Source of the DNA: Pipra filicauda
Taxonomy: Eukaryota > Chordata > Aves > Passeriformes > Pipridae
Reading direction: 5' to 3'
Length of the DNA stretch: 64,000 nucleotides
Assembly: GCF_003945595.2 (NCBI RefSeq)
Contig: NW_024104283.1
Coordinates: 3,477,036 to 3,541,035 of the forward strand
Shown here one piece after another: positions 52,101-63,499 of this stretch (positions are counted from its first letter, which is position 1; the number at the start of each line of letters is the position of its first letter). The position numbers and the translations under genes were made by a program. The notes below the pieces were generated by a model, which saw only the letters and a program-made list of their open reading frames with translations, was not told the DNA's origin and did not search any database.

Positions 52101-55100
52101 TCATAGAACAGTATTGATTTGGATTAATGATTTAGAAAAAGACAGACTATACATACTTGTCTACTTATTCTAATTTTATCAGGCACGACTGCTGATCATA
52201 TTCTTTCTCTCTTCACTTCCTTAAGCAAGTTTCACTGTACTGTGGGATACCAAAGATGGTGTCTTGACGTTCCTGTGGACCCACAACATCTAAGCTATTC
52301 TTTCCATTTGTCTCAAACTCTCTGCATTCATCACCTCTATTTCTTTTTTCTTATATCACCTCTGCCACAATCTGCCTACTACAAAAAAAATAACTAAATA
52401 AAGGAAACAAAAATATTACTGTTCCCACTTCATTCTGAGACATCCTTGACTGAGCATCTCCCCATAGTATGCTTCCTTCCCCCAGCACTGTACTGTCTCC
52501 TCAAGGAATGTTTTCAACAGATACAACTGATTGTCACAACTTGCTATCACAGAATAGGGGTGGTCCTGCCCTCTCCTCTGCTTTGCATACTTTCATCACT
52601 TACCTTTAGTTGCTTCTATCATCATTTGGACCTCTAGCTGATTGAACTTAATTCACTAAATCCAGTAAAATCTATTTTAACTGGTTATTTTTCTGCTACG
52701 TCAGAGGGATAAATACCTCAAAGAACTTTACAATAGTGTTGGCTTATCATTACAATAAGTTGATAGGCACATTGCACCTCCAGACTCAATTAAGATGCCA
52801 TTACTTCCCAAAGAGTCTAGTTTAATTCCTTGTTTGTCTTTACAGTATTTTGTCAGTCAAGTGCAAACTGTTACTCAAAAGAACTTGTGGTGTGGGTTCT
52901 AAGTAATAAATTTTTCCAACAAAAACATTTCCCAACAGAGATTAAAAAGATGTCAAGTTTACTGGTTCAACCATTACAGAGAAAAGAGACAACAGATGTT
53001 CCAAAAATCAACAGGATGAATTTGAAAATGTGGCAGACTTAAAAGTTTTAGAACTTCCACCCTTAGTTTTGCTACAAAATGGAATTTTTTAACAAGAACT
53101 ACGGAAGAATCAGAAATTAAGCTTTAAATGTGAAACTCCCATAATATTTTTTCCTACCTTCTAGAAGGTACGTTAACATCCGCCAACGTATACAGAGGAG
53201 TCAAGCTTGAAACCAAATAATGAAGTCGAGGAAATGGAACCAAATTCATACTGATTTCATTAAGATCCATGTTCAGGGAACCTTCAAATCTAGCAGAGCT
53301 GAAAATTAAAAAACCATTATAAAACTATTATAAACCAAGGAAATCACTTCTATAATGTCAACCTCCATTAAATCTATTTTTCAACTGTTCTGTACAATAA
53401 AACAGTAAAACAACACAGTATTCAAGAAACCCTTCACGTATAATTACAAAACTTTCACATCTGGCAGAATCAGTGCTAAGTCTTATTTACTTATACTTCT
53501 CATTAAAGAACAATAAATCATCAAGAATAAGACCTTGTTTCCCAATTGCAGTCTTTAGCACTGTTTTTCAGTATGTGGACATAGTTGACTAATACCAGTT
53601 AATTAATACCAGTTTTACTAAACAAGCTATAATAAAACATGTGTGACAGCATTCCTGACAAGCTGTTTAAAAGAAAACCAGGCCAATACTCCAGAAGTAT
53701 ATTTCTTGCAGTAATAGACCATTTAGGAGCAAAAATGATCTGACAGTATTTATAAAGTAATACAACTGCGCTAGAAAGGCAAACCTTTCTGGGCTCCACT
53801 GAGCACCTTCTGCCTACAAATTTACTTCAGTTTTAAGACTGTCATGGCTAAAGCAACACCACTACAATCTGAATACTTCCAAATACCTCAGCATTTAGTA
53901 ACCAATTCTTAAAAAGAGAAGACTCATATCAAATGAAAATCAATTTATATTATTCAAGTTGATCCAGGTCTGCATATTTGCAGCAAACACCACCTCCAGC
54001 AATACCACTTTTTTATAGAGGAATAACCTGTAACTTTACCTTGTCAGGTTCAGCAGCAAGTTGGCTACGATATTATTCATTGCATCAAATGGCTTCTCTT
54101 GGAGAGTTTTTACACTGCCTGTACTTGATGTTACCAAGCTATTTTGCTTCACGGTTGACCCCAGTTTCCCAGAATTGATCATCTGATTAATTTTATTAAC
54201 TATATCAAACAGAGACTTTAAGAGAGAAAAAAAAAAGCAAAGAAGTCTTGAGCAAAGAACTTTCAAATTCAGTACCCCAATTTTTCACTTCTATTAATCT
54301 TAAAAACCTGTTGGCTTTTAAGTACTATTAGCTCAAAGATTATTCCTTTGATACATCTAAGTCCAACTTTTGAGCAATTCCAGTTGACTGAAGTGTTTCT
54401 AAAAGCCTGTTCCTTACATGTCACAAGTATGTATAAAGCTTGACACAGAAATTTGAATTCTATTCAAATGTTTAAAATCCTTATCCTCTAAAAATGAATA
54501 TTAAATTTCCATAATGCCTGTGAAACGAAAAATATATTCTCTAACTATATATCACTTTCTCTTGCTTTTTTCATAAACAAATACCAAGACAGTCACCGAA
54601 GTTAGATTCAAACGGGTCTAGTACTTTGCAAGGTCAGGTATGCCTATGGTTCTCCTATCAGCCTATCTCCTCATCAGCACAGTTAAGTCTGTTGGAATCT
54701 GGAGTGGTTTGTCATTTCTCTTGCAACACTCTATTAATACTATGCACAAAATGATTGCTAAAAGAAGACACCCTCTCTCAGTAAATAGAAGCTTTTTAAT
54801 GTTTACCTTGAAAAAGACAAAAAATTCACTCCAGACTACTTTGAAGATGCAGAGCAACTTTTTAGTGATACTCATGTTCATTTCAAAAGCCTGCGACTTA
54901 GAACTTTAATTATTACTTTAATTGGTACTCAAATCAATACAGAAAAGGGAGAAATTTGTGCAGCCTAATTAAAAAAAATTGACAGAAATATAATATTAAT
55001 TCTTACTTCATTCTCTACTGGTAACACACAGTCTGCATGTTCATTAAGCTCCTTCATAGCCAGAACACTATTATATGGAGAAGTAATAACATCATCTTCA

Positions 55101-58100
55101 CCAGAGGGATAAACTGAAGTAACAAATCTATACACTTCTGGGAATTCGTCCTCAAGCAAATTTAGTACAAAAGTTCCAAGACCAGATCCTGTCCCTAATT
55201 ATGAACGAAAACAGAATGAGAGAAGATAAAAGGTTAAGGTTCCCCATGTTATCTTAGGCCCTAAGACTCACATATTGGAGACATACAACTTTTCGATTAT
55301 ATATGTTAATGAATATTTTCTGAAATATTTGGCTGACAGTGGAGGCTACTCAAATGTAACTTAAGGTAGGAAGGTTTTTACCAGACAGGAAAATAACTAA
55401 GTAAAAAAAGTATTTTCCACAGTATACCACTCAGGATGAAGTATATAATCTCAAAAATTTCTGCAATCCAAAAAGTCCTATTATGTAACTAACATTTTCC
55501 AAGTTAGCATTTCTATTTCTTATTTTAAAATTTTTATTTGGATTTTGAAACAAAACATTTGCTTGAAAGCACTGAACTGCCCCAAACAATTACCTTCTTT
55601 CCTTTTAGGGTTTCTTTATAAAGTTTTCTCATTCTCCAGTCAAAACAGAACCATCCCTTTCTACCAGCACACAAGCTTTTTTCCTCATTATCACTAAGAA
55701 CACAGCAGTGAGCTCAAATTTGAGAACTGAACTGTGATCTTTTTCTGAATTTGCAGCTACATTCTCAGTGGCAGACAATTTATTCTTATGAACAAGACAG
55801 CAACTTTCTGCAATAACAGAAACAGTATCTGCAGGGTCTCTGAAATTAAGCAAACGGCCACAAAAAAGGCCCTTGACAGAGCTCTTGCTTCATATTTAGA
55901 GCTATTTTCTGTGTCTTTTTCCACATCATAGCCAGTTATAATACATGCTGCTCCCAGGTTTCTGGGCTAGGAAGGCTTAGTGGCAAAGGATTCTCCCTTT
56001 TGACTTACTAACAAAGCAACTAGATTGGATTCAAGAGAATTATGTGGAAGGAAAACAGAAAAACAAAATTTTTCTAAAGCAACATTTGAAGTCTCCTTCA
56101 AGCCTTTCAGAAAACGCTTTCCCCATGATTAAAAGCAATTTGATTACAACAATGACATCAGTGTTCAGAGGCCACTGACCCTTCTTCTGGTCAGTAATTC
56201 CGAGGAGTTTATTTGTCTTTGGTACCTGCCTTGATCCATCCATTGCATCACATTTAAAATTTTAGCAGCATTTTTGCTCTGGGTAACACATTAGGGCTCC
56301 TTAGTGGTCTAACAAAATAAGTAATAAATCACTACAGGTCCACTGTGTTTTTTTTTTTATTACACATTCTGAATAATGTGAATTATTATGTTTATCTTCT
56401 TTTCAAGATACATGTTTTTCATCTGTGGCTACTGCAACCATACTCACTATAAAGACATTACTTACCACCTCCCATGGAATGAATTATAAAGAAACATTGC
56501 AGACAGTCACAATGTTCTGCGGTTTTCCTCAGCTTTTCCACAATGTTTTCCCGGTACTGACAGCCATATAGCTTATGACCTACAGCCCTGAGGATATAAA
56601 AAGTACTTTAGAAAAATATTCCATCAATCTTTCAATTTTTTATTTTATCTCCTTCTATTTGACAGTTTAGACTTCAGAGTCCAAAGCTGGGTGCAACATC
56701 TCATCTGTGAGAGTTTCCAAGCTGTGTCTACATAATGAGAATATGGGAGTCAGGATATGGTTTTAATTTTGAGGATGCAAGCAGCACTAAGTTCACATTT
56801 GGAGCATGCACTGTTATTTTGTACCGATCAGGAAATAAACTCCCACATTGGATGATCTAATTGTAATAATGAAATGAAAATTATATACTCCTTAACAATA
56901 AGGATACCCCTATGCAAAATGTGTACTGATCTTCCTTTGAGTACTATGCAAGTCAAATGATACCAGTAATTAAAAAAAAAACCCAAACAGCTCATTTTCC
57001 ATACACATGCCTGCTAGATGGTGAAGTTACAGGATGTTTTATTCCCTGTATTGCCCTCCCTTTTGGCACATTTGCTGATGATTTGCTTTCCAGTCTGTAA
57101 TGCACCGAATATTATTAGAGGCACATTAGGGTCTCCATGAAAATTTGCAATCTGTTATGTTAATCAATCTTTTTCTGAATTTCTCTTTTTGGGAACGTAG
57201 TTTAGACGCACAAAGCCAGACTCTGTGGTGCTTAGAAATGAGAAATGTATTTGTTCATATATCTCATTTCCACAGTAGTTGCACAGTCTCAAACTAGATT
57301 ATGGCTTAGACTGAGCAATGGAAGCAGTTGAATACCAAAGAAACAAAAATAAAAAGCATGTTCTTTTGAAACAAAAATCAAAAAAGAGGAAGAAAAAAAT
57401 ACACAAAATGGTGTATCAGCAAAATTATTGTTCTGTAAAAGCCTTTTCAAAGCCCTCCTCCAGGCAACAGTGACTCCAAGTTTGCTGGTAAAATGCTGCA
57501 GCTCCCCAGGTGCAGAATGAAACAGAAAGCTACGGTTATCATTTCCCTTTTCAAATGCCATCTAATTAGTTGCTAAGAAATGTGTTCTGAAGAGGTTCTC
57601 ACCAGTTGTTTCCTGAACCAGAAACATCTGTGATAAGCTGCTTGCTATCAAACATATCCCTCAATGGTCCCTGCAGAATTTCATTTACCACACCCTCCTC
57701 CATGTCAATCAACAGTGCCTTTGAGAAGAGAAAGAATTAAAATTCAGTCAGTAAGCAAACCACCCTTGAAATAACCCACCAAGAAAGGTAAAATTATTTA
57801 CAATATAAAAGGTATACTGTTTCTACTCTGCTCCAGAGAAACCTTTTTTTTTCCCAGTTGTTAACTAGGACACCAACTAGATTAACCTTAGCTGATTTGC
57901 CAGAAGTTGCTCAATAGGACAGCATTTCAGATAATGACATTTTGTTAAAATTTTATAATATTTTCCCGTGACAGAAATGAAGACCTTAAAATATTTTGTT
58001 TCAAGTTTTCTTGCTTCTTAAATCATTTAAAGTGGCTTAAGGAAACCCACTTCTTAGAGAATTCAAATAAATACTTAGTTACTAATATCTGCAATCATTT

Positions 58101-61100
58101 TATTGGAATTACAATTTAAATTACTCAACAAGACTGGCAGCAAACTGTATTACTTGAATGAACCATGAAAGTTACTATTAGAAATTCTACTATTCAAGGC
58201 AGTATTTAAACCTGTATGCAATTTTAAGGACTTTATGAAAATTCCCACAGTTGGACGTAAATATGCAATGTAAAAAGAATGACCTTTATAGATTGCCTTA
58301 CTCGTGCTTTTAAAGAGCAGATTTTTCCTTTGTAAATACCAGGACCATCACTGCCACTTCTGAAAAAAAAACAGTAACAGAAAAATCTAAGCTCAGATTC
58401 GTAAGAGAAAATACATAACATAATAAAATTTTCTCTTTAATATTTTGTGTTCAAAGGAGTATGACAACGCAAACAAACAGAAACACCCTGAACATACTGC
58501 TAAGAAAGACCTCACAATTCCCGGAAGTAATGCAATTACAGGACACTACCTCAGTCAGAAATAGCCTAAGCATTACTTCAAGAAGCTGAAAAGAGAAGTA
58601 TTTAATGTTTAATCTCAGGGTAATTCTACGGGAATTCTACAGTTTGCCAGAACTTGAAAGGATTATCTTTTATCAGCATGTAATATGTGTATCTGCATCA
58701 CATAATTGAACACAGCGCACCAAGCAGCCCCACAAGGTTTTCAGTGGGGGTCGTTACGACACTGTACTTCTGCTCAGGTGTGAAACCCGTGTTACTGCAC
58801 TAGCACAGCACTTTTTGACTTACTTTGCTATTAAGATTTACCAGTTCAGAAATCATGCTGGGATGACATAGCTACTTCTTTCCCAGGATTGGTTGTAATG
58901 AGCCAACATAGGAGACTATGCATTGTGCTACAATCATATTTTTTCAACAACGAATGCTGGTGCTTCTGCACTCAAAAAATGAGATACTCCAGTCTGGCCA
59001 AACTATATTGAACAGAGGGGAAAAAAGGCAGGGATACTGGGAGATGGATCTAATTTTCCCCTCAGTTATTTACCTGATTTGGGAGCTGGCCAAGCCTAAA
59101 GTATGTATTAGACCATTCTACATTCAACCACAATAATATTCCCAAAACATCAGCTAAAATTTGCTACAGTGCCAGTGTTCTGACCCTACTCAGTCCCATA
59201 AGAAATGAGGGGAAAAGAGTATGGGGCTGCGCTGAATTCTTCCAGGATTTTCCATCTTCTCACTCAAAGAAGCTCTCCAGACACTTCTCATTAGCTGAAC
59301 AGCTCATAGCAGCCTCCAGTACTCATGTGATTCCTCTAGCCTACACAACACCTATGTGAGTCTGCTATAGCAGCACTAAATACACCTAGAGAAGTTCTAT
59401 TTCTCTTCAGGGACTAACAAAACTCAAAGAGGAAAAAACCCAACTCCAAAACAACACTTCTTTTTCTTCCTGTTGTCTTTGTGATCTTTCATGAGAGACC
59501 ATTCCTTCAATCACTTGGATTCAATTGCTGAAAAAAACCCTCCATGTTCCTAGAATCACAGAATGGTTTTGGTTGGAAAGGACCTTTAAAGACCATTTAG
59601 TTCTAACCCCTCTGCCATGGGCAGGGTCACTTTCCACTAGACCAAGTTGCTCAGAAAGAAAACAGATGTTTCTATTGCAGTCAACCTCCCAACTAAAAAT
59701 TTGATGATTTCATCAGGCTTGTACAGAAACATGGGCATTTTTTACAATCAAATTTTCTTGGTTTAAAAAAAAAAAAGTTATTCCAGGAAATACCCACAAG
59801 GAGTGGCAATCATAAACTTCAATGCATTTGCATTGTTCTTTCAAAGAGGTAAAATTTGAGATAAAACAGTTTGTATTTCAATGCCATTTTAATTAAAATC
59901 ACATGCTGTACTATAACCTTGTCATATGATGGAAGGAAAAAGAGGTTGGTCAAATCCTTTTTAATTAATTTAAAGACAACAGCAATATCCAAGTGCACAT
60001 TTTATTCTTCCAAATTGCAAGGATTTTTCTAACTAGACAGATAACAGATGACTGAATGCTCTTAAGATATGAATTGGTTAATCCAAACTTTCAACATCTT
60101 TAACTACTGAAGTTAGTATACTTAAAATGGAAGTTTAGAGAAGAATACAAAAAAGCAAAATCTTTTCCTAGCACAAACTAAGTATGACTTGAAAAAAAGA
60201 AAATTATTACTTAGGTTAAGAGAAGACACTTGAAGTGTGGATCCACTGCGTTAAACTCATGAGCTTCTTGATAAGACAACTTACCTTGTATCTACGTTCC
60301 TAAAGAAGCTGCTTAAGGCTTCATCATAAATTCCTTTCTAAAAGGAAACAACACAAAATGATGTGTAACGTCAAAAATTCTCAGTGTTTTTTCATAAAAT
60401 AATTTAAGTTGGAAGAGACCTCTGAAGGTCACTTGTCAAACCTCACCACTCAAAACAGAGTAAACATCTATGTTGAATCCAGCTAGCTCTAGTCAGCTCT
60501 AAACAGAACATTTCACTGAAAAATCAGGTTGTTATTAAAAACTGACAGGAAGACATAACTAGAAAATTAATTTTTCAGCACAAGATTAGACAACTGTAGT
60601 GGCTTACTGAAGATCCCAAGGCAATTATTAAATCAAATAGCTGCTGTTTAGCTGACTCAGTTTATCACTTACACAATACTCAGTTCATCATGGGCTCAAT
60701 GCCCATGAAGTTCTGTGAAAAGGAAAACATATCACACTGCATCAGTGATTCCAAAAATCCCTGCTGAGAGACAGCACGCAAATTACTTACCCCGCCATAA
60801 AGCTAAAGAGACCTGGCAAGTTAAAATACTTTAACATTATTATTTACAGATTACTTACCATACTCAAGATCTGGTGAGGGAGAATTTGGAAGACACTGTT
60901 TTGTACTACACTACAACCAAAAGACTCTCCACACACAATAAGAACTTCACCCATTGCTTCTAGAGAAGGCACTGAAGACTCCTCATCATTATCTGTTAAT
61001 ATACTGTGTTAACTAGGAAACAGTATCTTTATAGTCACAGCAAGGAAAGTGTGATTTTGTTCAAGGTACTCAGCACAATCCTATGCCCTCTTCACAGTGC

Positions 61101-63353
61101 TATTTTCTTTAGCACAGTTGTATGGCAACTTTACAGCACAAGCTAAAATGGAGAACAACAGTGGAATTTGGGGGGCTGTCCTTCTGCTTTCCTGCCAGTG
61201 GCAAAGAACTCACACTGAACAGTCCTCTCTTGTCACTTACTGCCTCAAACCTGGTAATGCCTGGCTGTAGGGAGACATCCTGGGCTTTTCAAGGTGGAAA
61301 GGCTGGAGAAAGCTGATCGGAATTAGGGATCACAGAATATTCTGAGCTGGAAGAAACCTGCAAGGATCATCAAGTCCAACTCAGCTCTACACAGGACCAC
61401 CCCAAGAGTCTCACCATGTGCCTGACAGGATCACACAAATGCTTCTTGAACTCTGTCAGGCTTGATGCTATGACCACTTCTCTGGGGAGCCTGTTCCAGT
61501 GCCCAACCACCCTCTGGGTGAAAAACCGTTTTCTAATAGCCATCCTAAACCTCTCTTGACACAACTTCAGGACATTCCCATGGGTCCTATCAGAGCTTAA
61601 ATCAGTCCAGCAGTTTAATTACCTAGGTAGCCTCATCTCCTTGGATGGTAAGATTGAGGGAGAGATAGACAACAGGTTAGCAAAGGCATATAGTGCTTTC
61701 GGAAAACTCCATAAGAGTATGGCGTAATAAACACTAGAAGAAAAGTACCAAGATCAGTGTTTACAGAGCCATTGTGCTGTCTACTCTTTTATATGGCTCC
61801 GAATCGTGGGTCATCTACCGCCACCACCTGCATCTCCTAGAACGCTTCCATCAACGCTGTCTCCGTACAATCCTAAACATCCACTGGTCAGACTATGTGA
61901 CCAATATGTCTGTTCTAGAACAAGCAGCAGTCACAAGTATTGAGGCCATGTTGCTGAGAACACAGCTGTATTGGGCAGGGCACGTCTCCAGGATGAAGGA
62001 CCACCGCCTCCCTGAGATCTTGCTTTATGGTGAAATTGCCACTGGCTGCCGCAAGAGAGGAGCCCTGAAGAAAAGATACAAGGACTCCCTGAAGCAACAT
62101 CTCAGCCTTGGCCATATTGATCAACATAACTGGTCTACTCTGGCCTCCAGCTGGGAGGCCTGGAGACACACCATCTATAACGCTGTTGCTTCCTTTGAGA
62201 ACACACGCAGGATCACTCTCAAGGAGAAAATACAAGGCAGAAAGAATCGTGCCTTGCAGAATATACCACCTAAGGAGTCCTTCTGCTGTGCCTTTTGCAA
62301 TCGGACATGTCTGTCTCGTATTGGCCTTATTAGCCACCAGCGTGCTTGTAACAAATGTGGATAGAGCCTTCCCAAATCTTCGTTCGCAAAGCCTAGCCAT
62401 GATCATTGGTCACCAGATAGAAGAGATCAGTGCTTGCTCTGCCTTTTTGCCTCATGAGGAAGTTGTAGACCACAATGACATCTTCCCTCAGTCTCCTCTT
62501 CTCCAGGCTGAATAGACCAAATGACCTCAGCCACTCCTTATATGGCTTCTGTTGCAAACCCTTCACCATCTTGTGGCTCTCCTTTGGACGCTCTCCAATA
62601 GCCTAATGTCTTTTTTATGTTGCACTGCTCAAAACTACACACAATATTCAAGGTGAGGCTGCCACAGTGCAGAGCAGAGCAGGACAATTACCTCCCTCGA
62701 CCAGCTAGTGATGCTTTGCCTGATGCCCCCTAGGACACGGTTGGCCCTCCTGGCTGCCAGGGAGGTATATTGATTCATATTCAACTTGCCATCCACCAGG
62801 ACTCCCAGGTCCCTTTCCGTGGCACTGCTTTCCAGCCTCTCATTCCTCAGTCTGTACACACATCTGGGGTTGTCCCATCCCACGTGCAGAATCCAGCACT
62901 TTCCCTTGCTGAAACTTCATACGGTTGGTGATTGCCCAGCCCTCTGACTTATCAAGGTCTCTTGGCAGTTAAAACTCATGACTAGTTAAAAGGCACAAGA
63001 ACCTGGGGGTAGTTTTGCTCACAGTGAAGCGGCCTTAGTTTAATCAAACAAACACAGAGCTTTGCAGTCACAGCGACGAAGGCGGAAGGGAGCGCAGGGG
63101 CACCGCTGCCTCCCCACGGCGAGGGCGCTCGCCCCGGGCCAGCGGCAGCCGGAGCCGCGGCGGTAGCGGTGCCCTTACCTTGTTGACGGCGGCGTGTTCC
63201 CGCAGCGCCAGGTCCCAGAACCGGCAGCCCACCTGGTTCCCGCACTGTCCCACTGCAAAGGGGAGAGACACGGCTCAGGCACGGGGACGGTGTAGCGGCG
63301 GGGGGCTCTGGGCACCCTGACTCCTTACCCTGCACCACCACCGACTGCGTCAT
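49009..63353 (-). CDS. TUBE1: TUBE1, tubulin epsilon chain; twelve coding exons
   Basis: Epsilon-tubulin is a GTP-binding tubulin of centrioles and basal bodies, needed with delta-tubulin for stable triplet microtubules. Coding exons in transcript order: 63353-63329, 63252-63179, 60337-60285, 58359-58302, 57718-57603, 56587-56466, 55194-55007, 54215-54040, 53298-53158, 51681-51541, 50578-50404, 49167-49009. Every junction is GT-AG and phase-consistent. The lengths sum to 1,428 nt, giving 475 residues, equal to human. Visible landmarks are the N-terminal nucleotide loop (GQCGNQ, 10-15), the tubulin signature GGGTGSG (148-154), NNIVANLLLNLT, and the C-terminal YKKK-AHLHHYLQ region. The ATG has a good context (GCCATGA) inside a CpG island. 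No stop, frameshift or lost catalytic motif was found. Convergent with CCN6. Confidence 0.97.
49425..49965 (+). mobile_element. endogenous retrovirus LTR fragment (ERVL-like, avian), non-coding
   Basis: The stretch from TTTATGTGGCAAGGTTTTGG through GGACAGAGCCAGTTCCAGCT and GAGAGAAACAGCCCTGCAGA to CTGTCCTTATCTCGACCTAC follows the order of an LTR widespread in bird genomes that I recall as ERVL-related. It appears internally deleted and carries no coding sequence. The family name is from memory, and the boundaries are approximate, particularly on the left. Confidence 0.6.
49980..50205 (+). mobile_element. CR1 LINE 3' end fragment
   Basis: Recognised by the CR1 3' region in order: GGTGGTGAGGCACTGGAACA, GATGTCCTCTCCCTGGAAGT, GGCCAGGCTAGATGGGGCTT, GGTCTAGTGGAAAGTAACCC, and the end ATTCTATGATTCTGTGATA. 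It is 5'-truncated, as usual for CR1, and similar in subfamily to the inverted copy at 59,552. Confidence 0.92.
50404..50578 (-). CDS. TUBE1: TUBE1 exon 11
   Basis: Residues 366-423: LKPSLHFVSWNQEGWKTG, CSVPPVGHSHSLLALANN and ELKERFMKLYKKK. Donor AAG|GTGCAA. Reading through the donor would add only VQLLLL before a stop. Confidence 0.96.
50880..51001. repeat. perfect 61-bp tandem duplication in TUBE1 intron 10
   Basis: Bases 50880-50940 and 50941-51001 are identical, and six further bases of the unit follow (TAGCTT). There is no mismatch between copies. No gene or splice site lies within it. Confidence 0.97.
51541..51681 (-). CDS. TUBE1: TUBE1 exon 10
   Basis: Residues 319-364: LDQMFSDAFSRDHQLIQ, DPKHSLYLACALLVRGNVQ and SDLRRNIE. 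Donor AAG|GTTTGT, a weaker site than the others. Confidence 0.95.
53158..53298 (-). CDS. TUBE1: TUBE1 exon 9
   Basis: Residues 272-317: SARFEGSLNMDLNEISMN, PFPRLHYLVSS and LTPLYTLADVNVPSR. Acceptor TTTTCAG, donor AAG|GTAGG in phase 2. Confidence 0.96.
54040..54215 (-). CDS. TUBE1: TUBE1 exon 8
   Basis: Residues 213-270, SLFDIVNK through FDAMNNIVANLLLNLT, plus two bases of the next codon. Donor AAG|GTAAAG. Confidence 0.96.
55007..55194 (-). CDS. TUBE1: TUBE1 exon 7
   Basis: Completes the GGGTGSG signature, then LGTFVLNLLEDEFPEV and ADCVLPVENE. Ends in phase 0 at GAA|GTAAGA. Confidence 0.96.
56466..56587 (-). CDS. TUBE1: TUBE1 exon 6
   Basis: Residues 110-149 (AVGHKLYG to IIHSMGG) and the first base of Gly150. 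The intron splits the GGGTGSG signature. Donor GGTG|GTAAGT. Confidence 0.96.
57603..57718 (-). CDS. TUBE1: TUBE1 exon 5
   Basis: Begins ALLIDMEEG, continues through the region before the GTPase signature (VNEILQGPLRDMFD, SGSGNN) and ends with two bases of Trp109. Donor TG|GTGAGA. Confidence 0.96.
58302..58359 (-). CDS. TUBE1: TUBE1 exon 4
   Basis: Completes Arg51 and encodes SGSDGPGIYKGKICSLKAR. The acceptor has a long T tract. Donor CGA|GTAAGG in phase 0. Confidence 0.95.
58360..60284 (-). other. TUBE1: TUBE1 intron 3
   Basis: A 1.9-kb intron with one CR1 fragment (listed). No other feature was recognised. Confidence 0.9.
59552..59655 (-). mobile_element. CR1 LINE 3' end fragment in TUBE1 intron 3
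   Basis: Starts AGAATCACAGAATGGTTTTG, then GTTGGAAAGGACCTTTAAAG and CTGCCATGGGCAGGGTCACT. This is the reverse complement of a CR1 3' end. Short and 5'-truncated. Confidence 0.9.
60285..60337 (-). CDS. TUBE1: TUBE1 exon 3
   Basis: Encodes KGIYDEALSSFFRNVDT and two bases of Arg51. Donor AAG|GTAAG. Confidence 0.95.
60390..60480 (-). mobile_element. CR1 LINE 3' end fragment in TUBE1 intron 2
   Basis: CATAAAATAATTTAAGTTGG, GACCTCTGAAGGTCACTTGT and CAAACCTCACCACTCAAAAC match a diverged CR1 3' end read backwards. It looks older than the other copies. Confidence 0.75.
61593..62401 (+). mobile_element. 5'-truncated RTE-like non-LTR retrotransposon nested in CR1 (AviRTE candidate)
   Basis: It interrupts the CR1 copy, whose sequence is continuous on either side. 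A possible short target duplication ATCA is at 61589-61592 and 62402-62405. The insert reads as the last third of a LINE reverse transcriptase. First comes QQFNYLGSLISLDGKIEGEI in one frame; then, after a frameshift and one TAG near 61,735, a 196-codon open frame (61774-62364) with LLYGSESW, TQLYWAGHVSRMKDHRLPE and KKRYKDSLK. It ends with a Cys/His finger (CAFCNRTCLSRIGLISHQRA). The 3' UTR is only about 37 nt, ends CCATGAT and has no poly(A), which fits RTE-type elements better than L1 or CR1. Assignment to AviRTE is inference from memory. Confidence 0.8.
61774..62364 (+). pseudogene. C-terminal reverse-transcriptase remnant of the RTE-like element
   Basis: An open frame of 196 codons that belongs to the retrotransposon, not to a host gene. 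It has no start methionine of its own at the frame opening and no promoter. Upstream element sequence in another frame shows it was once continuous with the polymerase palm/thumb region. The catalytic F/YxDD segment and the endonuclease are absent through 5' truncation, so it is inactive. The terminal C2HC-like finger is intact. Confidence 0.85.
63179..63252 (-). CDS. TUBE1: TUBE1 exon 2
   Basis: Residues 9-33, including the GQCGNQ nucleotide-binding loop and FWDLALREHAAVNK. Acceptor TTTGCAG, donor AAG|GTAAGG in phase 0. Confidence 0.96.
63329..63353 (-). CDS. TUBE1: TUBE1 exon 1
   Basis: Encodes MTQSVVVQ plus one base of Val9. Donor CAGG|GTAAGG. Lies in the CpG island. Confidence 0.95.
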
Positions 63354-63499
63354 GGCGGGGCCGGCGACGCTCTGCCGTTTCGAAGTGGGCGCCCGGAAGC
63401 CGCGCCCCCTGAGTTCCTGCGGTGGAACGTCCCACCCGTTGCCTTGGCTGCGGGCGCCCGCCCCAAGTGGAACATCCCATTAGGGACCGCGGGGGGGTG

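Larger units (their letters stand above)
61327..62966 (-). mobile_element. long CR1 LINE copy, split by a nested insertion
   Basis: The 3' part lies at 61327-61592 (starting GATCACAGAATATTCTGAGC) and resumes at 62402 with GGTCACCAGATAGAAGAG, running to about 62966. On the minus strand, about 62883-62635 still reads as the C-terminal part of the CR1 reverse transcriptase, with ERDLGVLVDGKLNM, RRANRVLGGI and PHLEYCV. Small indels and stops elsewhere make it inactive. The copy is 5'-truncated and inserted in the TUBE1 sense direction within intron 2. Confidence 0.93.
60338..63178 (-). other. TUBE1: TUBE1 intron 2
   Basis: A 2.8-kb intron, over half of it mobile DNA: a long CR1 copy interrupted by an RTE-like insertion, plus a separate CR1 tail (all listed). 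No exon was recognised in the remainder. Confidence 0.9.

Noticed and set aside
61774..62364. The longest open frame of the window as a host gene
   Set aside because: Its motifs (LLYGSESW, WAGHVSRM) are those of a LINE reverse transcriptase tail, and it sits in a truncated insertion within a CR1 copy.
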